10,720 nt of DNA from an uncultured Rhodospirillaceae bacterium (GTDB lineage Bacteria; Pseudomonadota; Alphaproteobacteria; MPNO01): contig CALGIA010000063.1 in NCBI GenBank assembly GCA_937916005.1, positions 1 through 10,720 on the forward strand, written 5' to 3'. Both the position numbers and the translations under genes were made by a program. Positions 1 to 5,956 of this stretch are shown one piece after another. Each line of letters starts with the position of its first letter. Positions within the stretch are counted from its first letter, which is position 1. The notes under the pieces are model-generated. The model had not been told where the DNA came from, ran no database searches, and worked only from the letters and a program-made list of their open reading frames with translations.

Positions 1-543
1 ATGGACGCAGAGCTTATGACCTCGCCAGATCTGATGAGGCGGTCGAGATGAAGACCAGGAATGTCACCATAGGCAGTCTCGAATTGATAGAGATGCCGGA
101 TCCGGACCACGCTGTTTTTGAGGTGCATTGCGGAAAAGGCACCTATGTGAGGAGCCTGGCGCGGGATATGGCTGTCAGGCTGGGCACGGTTGGGGCATAT
201 TCAAGCCATTCGGAGGCTTTCCAGCGGCCCATTTGTGGAATCCGACGCGATTTCGCTAGATAAACTTGAGTCACTCAGGCATATTGCGCCGCAGCAAGAC
301 TATTTGCTTCCGGTCGAGACCGCGCTGGACGACATCCCGGCGTTGGCCATGACCACCACCCAGGCCGATCATCTCAAACATGGACGCTCGGTCAGGGTCC
401 GCGGCGCAGGCGGGCTCCAATTTGTCGAGATGGAAGATCTCGATGACGGAACCACGGCTTGTGCGATGCTGGACGGAAAGCCTGTGGCGCTCGTGCGTCT
501 ATGTGGCGACGAAATCCAGCCGGTCCGCGTGTTGAACCTTTAA
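1..543 (+). pseudogene. truB: tRNA pseudouridine(55) synthase TruB, 3' part, frameshifted
   Basis: TruB converts U55 to pseudouridine in the T loop of tRNAs. Only the C-terminal portion is in the window; the catalytic aspartate lies upstream of it. Reading from position 3 gives a TruB-like stretch (GRRAYDLARSDEAVEMK, then CGKGTYVRSLARDMAVRLGTVG). That frame leaves the family pattern at about position 192 and stops at 261-263. The expected continuation (GHIQAIRRLSSGPF, then a C-terminal domain ending PVRVLNL) is read from about position 193 in another frame and stops at 541-543. The switch falls on a GGGG run at 192-195. Dropping one G restores LGTVGHIQAIRR, the usual TruB pattern, so a single inserted base explains it. 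It may be a real lesion or a homopolymer sequencing error. The rpsO ribosome binding site follows directly, consistent with the common truB-rpsO-pnp order. Confidence 0.85.
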
Positions 544-546
544 CAT

Positions 547-550
547 GGAG
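547..550 (+). promoter_or_regulatory. ribosome binding site of rpsO (decides the start)
   Basis: GGAG lies 6 nt before the ATG at 557. An in-frame ATG at 545 lies upstream of this site and would add four residues (MEYT) that S15 proteins do not have, so 557 is the chosen start. Confidence 0.7.
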
Positions 551-556
551 TACACG

Positions 557-826
557 ATGTCGATTACAGCCGAACGTAAGACAGAGCTAATCAAGGAATA
601 TGAAACGGGGACGGGCGACACGGGGTCCCCCGAGGTGCAGGTGGCGGTCCTTACGGAACGCATTCTCAATCTCACCGAACACCTCAAGGAACATAAGAAA
701 GATTTTCACTCGCGTCGTGGATTGTTGATGATGGTTGGCCAAAGACGCCGACTGCTCGACTACCTCAAGCGTAAAAATCAAACGCGTTACCAGGATCTCA
801 TCGGCAAGCTCGGGCTGCGCCGATAG
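557..826 (+). CDS. rpsO: 30S ribosomal protein S15
   Basis: S15 is a primary 16S rRNA-binding protein of the small-subunit platform. The product is 89 residues, the same as the E. coli protein, and matches the family along its whole length: DTGSPEVQVAVLTERI, then EHKKDFHSRRGLL, then VGQRRRLLDYLKRK, ending LIGKLGLRR. The HKKD-HSRRGLL segment is the conserved rRNA-contacting part. The ATG at 557 is preceded by GGAG at good spacing. The gene starts 13 nt after the truB stop, so it is probably co-transcribed with truB, and pnp follows after a structured leader. In E. coli S15 represses its own translation through a pseudoknot in its mRNA; I do not see a convincing equivalent here. Confidence 0.97.
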   Translation: MSITAERKTELIKEYETGTGDTGSPEVQVAVLTERILNLTEHLKEHKKDFHSRRGLLMMVGQRRRLLDYLKRKNQTRYQDLIGKLGLRR

Positions 827-839
827 GCGTGGCTGGTTT

Positions 840-867
840 CATGCCGTGGCGCAAGCGTCGTGGCATG
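840..867 (+). promoter_or_regulatory. hairpin in the rpsO-pnp intergenic region, possible RNase III site or attenuator
   Basis: CATGCC (840-845) pairs with GGCATG (862-867). The inner 846-851 pairs with 856-861 through three Watson-Crick and three G-U type pairs, leaving the 4-nt loop CAAG (852-855). That makes about 12 bp of stem starting 14 nt after the rpsO stop. No T-run follows, so it is not a standard intrinsic terminator. In E. coli a hairpin in the pnp leader is cut by RNase III and underlies PNPase autoregulation. A similar role here is inference from position and shape. Confidence 0.5.
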
Positions 868-922
868 AACTCATTGCCAGGGATGATCCCGATTGCGGGG
901 CGGATAGGCCGCGTCCGTGTCA

Positions 923-952
923 GTCGGTTCGGCGGATAAGCCGTTGACCGAC
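923..952 (+). promoter_or_regulatory. second stem-loop in the pnp leader
   Basis: GTCGGT (923-928) pairs with ACCGAC (947-952). Inside that, CGGC (930-933) pairs with GCCG (940-943) around the loop GGATAA. The internal loop has 1 nt on one side and 3 nt on the other. It lies about 85 nt before the pnp start. Together with the hairpin at 840-867 it makes the 210-nt rpsO-pnp spacer look like a structured leader. No gene is seen in that spacer. Confidence 0.4.
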
Positions 953-1036
953 GCGATTGGCCGCCTGAAGGGCGACAATCAATAGGAATGCTCTCGCACG
1001 TGCGGTGTGGGCGCAAGTAAGGAAGGAACGGAAACT

Positions 1037-3181
1037 ATGTTTACGGTACACAAGCAAGAAATCGAATGGGCCGGAAAGACGCTCACTATGGAAACCGGGC
1101 ACATTGCCCGCCAGGCCGATGGCGCCGTGATGGTGACTTACGGCGAAACAACGGTGCTGTGCACGGCGGTTGCGCAGAAAACCCCCAAGGCTGGGATCGA
1201 TTTTTTCCCGCTCACCGTCAATTATCAGGAAAAGACATTTGCCGCCGGGAAAATTCCGGGTGGTTTTTTCAAGCGCGAAGGACGTCCCAGCGAAAAGGAA
1301 GTTTTGACCTCGCGTCTGATCGATCGGCCGATCCGGCCGCTCTTCGCCTCTGGGTTCAAGAACGAGACCCAGGTCATCTGCACGGTTTTGAGTCATGATC
1401 TGGAAAACGATCCGGATGTTGTGGCCATGGTCGGCGCCTCCGCGGCGCTGACGATTTCCGGCATTCCCTTCATGGGCCCGATTGGCGGCGCCCGGGTTGG
1501 CTACGTCGATGGGGAATACATTTTGAACCCCACCACCGACGAGCTTGAAGGCTCCGAGCTCGACATGTTCGTCGCGGGCACCAACGACGCCGTGCTGATG
1601 GTTGAATCCGAAGCCAAGGAACTGTCCGAAAAAATCATGCTCGATGCCGTGATGTTTGCGCATCGTGGATTTCAGCCGGTAATCGACGCCATTGTTGCCC
1701 TGGCGGAAAAATGCGCCAAGGAAGCGTGGGATGTCGCGCCGCCGGCCCCAGGGATCGCCGCTCTTAAGGCGCGCGCCATGGATGCGGTCGGAGACGATCT
1801 GCGCGCTGCTTATGGCGAAACCGTCAAGCAGGCCCGGGTCGAAAAAATCACCGCCGCCAAGAGCCGGGCAATGGACGCTCTTGTTGACGACGATAACGAT
1901 GGCGGCGCCGTTAGCGGGGTCTTCAAAAGCCTCGAAAAAGATATCGTGCGCGGCAGCATTCTCGATACGGGGATGCGCATCGATGGCCGGGACACCAAGA
2001 CCGTCCGGCCCATTCATTCCGTGGTTGGGTACCTGCCCCGCTCGCACGGCAGCGCGGTATTTACCCGCGGTGAGACCCAGGCACTGGTGGTTGCGACGCT
2101 CGGCACCGGGCAGGATGAACAGATCATCGATGCGTTGGAAGGCGAATATCGCGAACACTTCATGCTGCATTACAACTTCCCTCCTTACTCGGTGGGTGAG
2201 GCCAGCTTCCTTCGTTCCCCGGGACGCCGCGAAATCGGTCACGGGAAACTGGCCTGGCGGGCGCTTCACGCCGTCATGCCGAGCAAGGAAGACTTCCCCT
2301 ACACGATACGCATCGTGTCCGAAATCACCGAATCCAATGGGTCTTCGTCCATGGCCACGGTGTGCGGGTCGTCTCTCGCGATGATGGATGCGGGCGTGCC
2401 GTTGGGTCGCCCGGTCGCTGGTATCGCCATGGGACTGATCAAGGAAGAAGACCGGTTCGCCGTGCTGTCCGATATTCTGGGTGATGAGGATCATCTCGGC
2501 GATATGGACTTCAAGGTCGCCGGAACCGACCAGGGCGTGACCGCGCTGCAAATGGATATCAAGATTACCGGAATCACCGAGGAAATCATGCGTGTCGCGC
2601 TTGATCAAGCCAGTGACGGCCGTAAGCATATCCTGGGCGAAATGTCGAAAGCACTCGATTCGGCCCGCGACGGCGTTAGTGAAAACGCACCGCGGATCAC
2701 GACGATCTCGATTCCGCGCGATAAAATCCGTGAGGTCATCGGGACCGGCGGCAAGGTCATCCGGGAAATCTGTGAGACCACCGGCGCCAAGATCGACATT
2801 GATGACGATGGCACGATCAAGGTTGCGGCGATCGATTCGGAAGCTGGAGACAGGGCCATCGAATGGATTCGCGGCATTGTCGCGGAACCCGAGGTTGGCG
2901 TCATCTATACGGGTAAAGTCGTGAAAGTCGTCGATTTCGGCGCCTTCGTGAATTTTCTCGGCGCGCGTGACGGCCTCGTTCACATCAGTGAGCTGGCCCC
3001 CAACCGGGTCGGCAAGGTCACCGATGTGGTCAATGAAGGCGATTCGGTCAAGGTCAAGGTTCTGGGTGTTGATGACCGCGGCAAGGTCCGCCTCAGCATG
3101 AAGGTCGTTGATCAGGAAACCGGCGAAGAAATCTCGGCGGAACCGAAAGGCGACAAGGAGGCCGCGTCAACCGACGCTTGA
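1037..3181 (+). CDS. pnp: polyribonucleotide nucleotidyltransferase (PNPase)
   Basis: PNPase degrades RNA 3' to 5' by phosphorolysis, releasing nucleoside diphosphates, and often associates with the RNase E degradosome. The product is 714 residues (E. coli has 711). Domains in order: a first RNase PH-like domain containing FFKREGRPSEKEVLTSRLID and RPIRPLF; an all-alpha linker; a second RNase PH domain with phosphate/active-site segments TRGETQALV, RREIGHG and SNGSSSMA, plus acidic DEDHLGDMDF at about 482-492; a KH domain at about 553-615 with GTGG in the GxxG loop; and an S1 domain at about 619-690 (VVDFGAFV, GLVHISELAPNRV). The ATG at 1037 is chosen because AAGGAAGGA lies 9 nt upstream and MFTVHKQEIEW is the typical beginning; an in-frame GTG at 1007 would add ten unlikely residues. 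A strong hairpin follows the stop. No key motif appears lost. Confidence 0.97.
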   Translation: MFTVHKQEIEWAGKTLTMETGHIARQADGAVMVTYGETTVLCTAVAQKTPKAGIDFFPLTVNYQEKTFAAGKIPGGFFKREGRPSEKEVLTSRLIDRPIRPLFASGFKNETQVICTVLSHDLENDPDVVAMVGASAALTISGIPFMGPIGGARVGYVDGEYILNPTTDELEGSELDMFVAGTNDAVLMVESEAKELSEKIMLDAVMFAHRGFQPVIDAIVALAEKCAKEAWDVAPPAPGIAALKARAMDAVGDDLRAAYGETVKQARVEKITAAKSRAMDALVDDDNDGGAVSGVFKSLEKDIVRGSILDTGMRIDGRDTKTVRPIHSVVGYLPRSHGSAVFTRGETQALVVATLGTGQDEQIIDALEGEYREHFMLHYNFPPYSVGEASFLRSPGRREIGHGKLAWRALHAVMPSKEDFPYTIRIVSEITESNGSSSMATVCGSSLAMMDAGVPLGRPVAGIAMGLIKEEDRFAVLSDILGDEDHLGDMDFKVAGTDQGVTALQMDIKITGITEEIMRVALDQASDGRKHILGEMSKALDSARDGVSENAPRITTISIPRDKIREVIGTGGKVIREICETTGAKIDIDDDGTIKVAAIDSEAGDRAIEWIRGIVAEPEVGVIYTGKVVKVVDFGAFVNFLGARDGLVHISELAPNRVGKVTDVVNEGDSVKVKVLGVDDRGKVRLSMKVVDQETGEEISAEPKGDKEAASTDA

Positions 3182-3197
3182 TCGTTCCTCCTCGGAA

Positions 3198-3235
3198 TAA
3201 CCGGACCGCCGCGCCATGGCGCGGCGGTCCGGTTA
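3198..3235 (+). terminator. terminator after pnp, 38-nt perfect palindrome
   Basis: Positions 3198-3235 form a perfect palindrome centred on CCATGG. It begins TAACCGGACCG and ends with the reverse complement. In RNA it would give a stem of about 17 bp with a 4-nt loop, 16 nt after the pnp stop, followed by a weakly T-rich tail (AATTTC). It fits a Rho-independent-like terminator or a 3' end-protecting hairpin. The rest of the gap to the next gene (3236-3360) holds an AT-rich segment with the imperfect repeat CTATA (3282-3286) and TATAG (3296-3300), and no clear promoter. Confidence 0.75.
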
Positions 3236-3348
3236 ATTTCGAATGGACGGAACAAAGGGCTGGCCGAAAACTATTTAAACCCTATATGGCCATGCTATAG
3301 GCTCATTCTCGCCGGATCGGCCCGGTGATTTAAAACCTGGATCTAGCC

Positions 3349-3353
3349 GGGAG
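3349..3353 (+). promoter_or_regulatory. ribosome binding site supporting a CTG start
   Basis: GGGAG lies 7 nt before CTG at 3361 and 31 nt before the first in-frame ATG at 3385. No other purine-rich site precedes that ATG closely. An in-frame TAA at 3358-3360 limits how far upstream the gene can begin. Confidence 0.5.
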
Positions 3354-3360
3354 AAATTAA

Positions 3361-4758
3361 CTGAAGTCCCTGTCTTCAATTGTCATGTCAGGCCGTGAAG
3401 TCCACCCGTTGATTGAGGGTGGAAAGGGCGTCGCCATTTCGACCGGATTAAGCGCCGGCGCGTGGGCGGCGGCGGGCGGAATTGGGACATTTTCCGGCGT
3501 CAACGCTGATTCCTATGACCGGAACGGTAAAATCATTCCGTTGGACTATCAGGGCCGGCACCGGCAGACTCGCCATGAGGAACTGGTCGCCTACGCAATT
3601 CAGGGCGGAGTCGCCCAGGCGCGAATCGCCCATGAAACAGCCGGTGGAGAAGGCCGCATCCACGTGAATGTGCTCTGGGAAATGGGCGGTGCGGAACGCG
3701 TGCTTCACGGTGTGCTGACTGGCGCGAAAGGCCTGGTCCACGGCGTGACCTGCGGCGCGGGAATGCCCTATCGAATTGCCCAGATTGCCGCCGGTTATGG
3801 CGTTTATTATTATCCGATCATTTCTTCGACCCGGGCGTTCAGCGCGCTGTGGAAGCGCGCCTATCATAAATTTTCCGACTGGCTCGGCGGCGTGGTGTAT
3901 GAGGATCCCTGGCTCGCCGGGGGACATAACGGTCTCAGCAACAGCGAAAACCCTGAACAACCGCAAGACCCGTATCCGCGGGTTGCTGAACTTCGCCGCT
4001 CGATGCGCGAAATGGGGTTGGGCAATACGCCGATCGTCATGGCGGGCGGGGTATGGTATTTGCGCGATTGGGAAGATTGGCTCGATAACGAGGAGTTGGG
4101 CCCCATCGCGTTCCAGTTCGGCACGCGCCCGCTTCTGACGCAGGAAAGCCCGATCTCCGACGGATGGAAGGCGAGGCTTGTTGAACTGTGCAAGGGCGAT
4201 ATCAGCCTCAATAAATTCAGCCCCACCGGGTTTTATTCGTCGGCGGTCCATAACGACTTTCTCCGCGAACTCGAACAGCGTACCGAACGGCAGATCGCCT
4301 ATTCGCAGGATGCCGTTGGCGATTTGAGCGCGCGGTTGGAGGTTGGCCCGCGTGGCCGGGTGATTTTCACCACCGCCGACGACAAAAGGCGCGCCGAGGG
4401 CTGGATAGCCGAGGGTCACACGGACGGGCTGCGAACGCCGGATTCCACCATGATATTTGTCTCGCCTGGACTTGCGCGTGAAATTCACGACGACCAGGCG
4501 AACTGCATGGGATGTCTTTCGTCCTGCCGGTTCAGCAACTGGTCGCACAACGAATCCGGCTCGACGGGTCGCAAGGCCGATCCCCGCTCCTACTGCATCC
4601 AAAAAACCCTGCAAGACATTGCCCATGGCGCCAATGTGGAAAATGAGCTGATGTTCGCCGGCCACAACGCCTATAAATTTCGGGACGACCCTTTCTATTC
4701 AAACGGTTTCGTCCCGACTGTCAGGCAGCTTGTCGACCGAATTCGGACCGGCGATTAA
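3361..4758 (+). CDS. nitronate monooxygenase-like FMN flavoprotein with a C-terminal cysteine motif
   Basis: This belongs to the nitronate monooxygenase / 2-nitropropane dioxygenase group of TIM-barrel FMN enzymes, which oxidise alkyl nitronates; some members have other roles, so the substrate is not settled. Family marks, numbered from the ATG at 3385: an N-terminal LIEGGKGVAIS glycine loop (9-19), GVTCGAGMP (120-128), LAGGHNG around the expected catalytic His181, PIVMAGGVW (216-224) and FQFGTRPLLTQES (244-255) for FMN phosphate binding. About 460 residues is longer than the roughly 320-380 of common members. The extra C-terminal part has C374-x2-C377-x3-C381-x22-C404. I prefer the CTG at 3361 (LKSLSSIVMSGREV) because the residues before the ATG fit the family's first strand and GGGAG sits 7 nt upstream; the conservative start is 3385. 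It appears monocistronic, between the pnp terminator and irr. Confidence 0.82.
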   Translation: MKSLSSIVMSGREVHPLIEGGKGVAISTGLSAGAWAAAGGIGTFSGVNADSYDRNGKIIPLDYQGRHRQTRHEELVAYAIQGGVAQARIAHETAGGEGRIHVNVLWEMGGAERVLHGVLTGAKGLVHGVTCGAGMPYRIAQIAAGYGVYYYPIISSTRAFSALWKRAYHKFSDWLGGVVYEDPWLAGGHNGLSNSENPEQPQDPYPRVAELRRSMREMGLGNTPIVMAGGVWYLRDWEDWLDNEELGPIAFQFGTRPLLTQESPISDGWKARLVELCKGDISLNKFSPTGFYSSAVHNDFLRELEQRTERQIAYSQDAVGDLSARLEVGPRGRVIFTTADDKRRAEGWIAEGHTDGLRTPDSTMIFVSPGLAREIHDDQANCMGCLSSCRFSNWSHNESGSTGRKADPRSYCIQKTLQDIAHGANVENELMFAGHNAYKFRDDPFYSNGFVPTVRQLVDRIRTGD

Positions 4759-4782
4759 CCCGGCATTCTTTCCATCCCGCAG

Positions 4783-4799
4783 TTTAAACTTGTTCCAAA
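4783..4799 (+). promoter_or_regulatory. putative Irr box (ICE-like) upstream of irr
   Basis: The 17-mer TTTAAACTTGTTCCAAA, read on the minus strand as TTTGGAACAAGTTTAAA, matches 13 of 17 positions of the box at 5302-5318. It resembles the interrupted palindrome (TTTRGAA-N3-TTCYAAA type) that I associate with Irr-controlled genes; that consensus is from memory. It overlaps a perfect inverted repeat (ACTTGTT-CCA-AACAAGT, 4788-4804). It lies 59 nt before the irr start, which suggests autoregulation. A weak promoter-like pair (TTGTTC at 4790, TATTGT at 4813, 17-nt spacer) overlaps it. Confidence 0.45.
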
Positions 4800-4858
4800 C
4801 AAGTCGCTTGAGTATTGTTTCTGGAGTGTTTTTTCAAATTGAGGCCAGCCGCAGTAAT

Positions 4859-5281
4859 ATGTTGAGGTCACGCCCCTATACCCGCGCCGCCGACCTGCTT
4901 AAGCTGGCCGGGCTTCGCCCAACGCGGCAGAGGCGGGCTCTGGCCCGTCTGTTGTTCGATGATGAAAACCGCCATGTGACTGCCGAGCAGCTTCATGCCG
5001 AAGCGCGTCATGATGGCGCTGAAGTTTCGCTGGCCACGGTCTACAACACCCTTCACCAATTTACCCAAGCCGGCCTGATGCGCGAGGTCATGGTTGATCC
5101 GGGCCGGTCTTATTTCGATACCAATACGTCCGAACACCATCATTTCTATTATGAAGATACCGGTCGGCTTCAGGATATTCCGGAAGAGTCCATTGCACTT
5201 GCCGCCCTGCCCAAACCACCTTTGGGGACCGCGATCAGCCGTATCGACATCATCGTTCGCCTTTCCGAGACTCCACGATAG
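4859..5281 (+). CDS. irr: Irr-type iron-responsive transcriptional regulator (Fur family)
   Basis: Irr is the alphaproteobacterial Fur-family regulator that responds to heme/iron status and controls iron uptake, heme synthesis and iron storage. The 140-residue product has a winged-helix N-terminal half (LRPTRQRRALARLLF at 19-33, VSLATVYNTLHQF at 56-68) and a dimerisation/sensing half with the HHH motif (SEHHHFYYED, 93-95) typical of Irr. There are no cysteines at all, so it lacks both the CxxC structural zinc site of many Fur proteins and the Cys-Pro heme regulatory motif of Bradyrhizobium Irr, as in several other Irr proteins. The start at 4859 gives the usual length; an open frame continues upstream to 4730 into the previous gene but its residues are not Irr-like, and the ribosome binding site is weak (GAGG at 4841). 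Likely regulated by the box at 4783-4799. Confidence 0.88.
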   Translation: MLRSRPYTRAADLLKLAGLRPTRQRRALARLLFDDENRHVTAEQLHAEARHDGAEVSLATVYNTLHQFTQAGLMREVMVDPGRSYFDTNTSEHHHFYYEDTGRLQDIPEESIALAALPKPPLGTAISRIDIIVRLSETPR

Positions 5282-5301
5282 GCGTCAGCTAACAAATTTA
5301 G

Positions 5302-5318
5302 TCTGGAACGATTCTAAA
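5302..5318 (+). promoter_or_regulatory. putative Irr box (ICE-like) upstream of the rubrerythrin gene
   Basis: TCTGGAACGATTCTAAA is an imperfect interrupted palindrome (GGAA-CGA-TTCT core) that agrees with the recalled Irr-box pattern at 16 of 17 positions. It ends 3 nt before the -35-like TTGACG at 5322, so a bound regulator could block RNA polymerase. Its partner is the box upstream of irr. Confidence 0.5.
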
Positions 5319-5321
5319 TCG

Positions 5322-5351
5322 TTGACGGCGACCTTGAGACGGCATTATATG
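5322..5351 (+). promoter_or_regulatory. sigma-70-like promoter for the rubrerythrin gene
   Basis: TTGACG (5322-5327) and TATATG (5346-5351) are separated by 18 nt. The expected transcription start is near 5358, leaving a 5' leader of about 85 nt before the ATG at 5442. Confidence 0.5.
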
Positions 5352-5441
5352 GTTTGCGGGTGAGAGGAGGTGGCATTGTTGTCGCCGAGATTTTCCGCCC
5401 GAATATAGATTTTTTATCGCCCACCAGAAAAGGAGGCATCC

Positions 5442-5861
5442 ATGCCGGCACTTAAAGGGACAAACACCGAGCAGAACCTGAAGGACGCCTTCGCGGGCGA
5501 ATCCCAGGCCAATCGTCGCTATCTGTATTTCGCGCAGAAGGCCGATGTTGAAGGTTATAACGATGTCGCAACGGTTTTCCGCTCCACCGCCGAGGGCGAG
5601 ACCGGCCATGCGCACGGTCATCTGGAATATCTTGAGGAAACCGGCGATCCGGCCACGGGCGAGCCTATTGGCCCCACGTCCGATAATCTCAAGGCGGCGG
5701 TTGCCGGCGAAACCCACGAATACACCGACATGTATCCGGGAATGGCGAAAACCGCCCGGGACGAAGGTTTTGACGAAATTGCAGACTGGTTCGAAACCCT
5801 TGCCAAGGCCGAACGCTCCCATGCCGGGCGCTTCACCAAGGCTCTGAACGAACTCGACTGA
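5442..5861 (+). CDS. rubrerythrin, di-iron domain only
   Basis: Rubrerythrins are cytosolic non-heme di-iron proteins that reduce hydrogen peroxide to water. The 139-residue product is one four-helix-bundle domain. All expected iron ligands are visible: E20 (AGESQANRRY), E53 and H56 (EGETGHAHGH), E90 and E93 (AGETHEY), E124 and H127 (KAERSHAGRF). E20, E53 and H56 fall at the same numbers as in Desulfovibrio rubrerythrin. The C-terminal rubredoxin domain that feeds electrons to the site in classical rubrerythrins is absent, so an external donor is needed. The start is strongly supported by AAGGAGG (5430-5436) 5 nt before the ATG. The gene has its own promoter with an ICE-like box and is followed by a strong terminator, suggesting an abundant, mainly single-gene transcript under iron control. 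Confidence 0.95.
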   Translation: MPALKGTNTEQNLKDAFAGESQANRRYLYFAQKADVEGYNDVATVFRSTAEGETGHAHGHLEYLEETGDPATGEPIGPTSDNLKAAVAGETHEYTDMYPGMAKTARDEGFDEIADWFETLAKAERSHAGRFTKALNELD

Positions 5862-5883
5862 CGTTCCGCGTAGACAAATGGGG

Positions 5884-5918
5884 AGGGGTTCCGTGTGTCA
5901 TAATACGGGACCCCTTTT
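5884..5918 (+). terminator. Rho-independent terminator after the rubrerythrin gene
   Basis: AGGGGTTCCGT (5884-5894) pairs with ACGGGACCCCT (5905-5915), an 11-bp stem with one G-U type pair and a 10-nt loop, followed by a T-run (5915-5918). It starts 22 nt after the stop codon. It lies between the rubrerythrin gene and the next gene of the module, so downstream expression would depend on read-through or an unseen promoter. Confidence 0.75.
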
Positions 5919-5956
5919 CCCGCATAAATTTCTAATCCAACGACAGGAAGCTTGGG

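Noticed and set aside
920..2983. A 687-codon open frame on the minus strand opposite pnp
   Set aside because: It is antisense to a fully conserved PNPase, shows no family resemblance and has the composition expected of the reverse complement of a GC-rich gene.
3236..3348. A promoter for the nitronate monooxygenase-like gene
   Set aside because: TATA-rich hexamers occur at 3283-3300 but none has a convincing -35 at a 16-18 nt spacing.
3448..4665. A 405-codon open frame on the minus strand opposite the nitronate monooxygenase-like gene
   Set aside because: The plus-strand frame carries all the flavoprotein motifs; the minus frame has no recognisable domain and is a shadow.
4730..4858. An N-terminal extension of irr starting at 4730
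   Set aside because: It would overlap the previous gene by 29 nt and add 43 residues unlike any Fur protein; the region fits better as a regulatory spacer with an Irr-like box.
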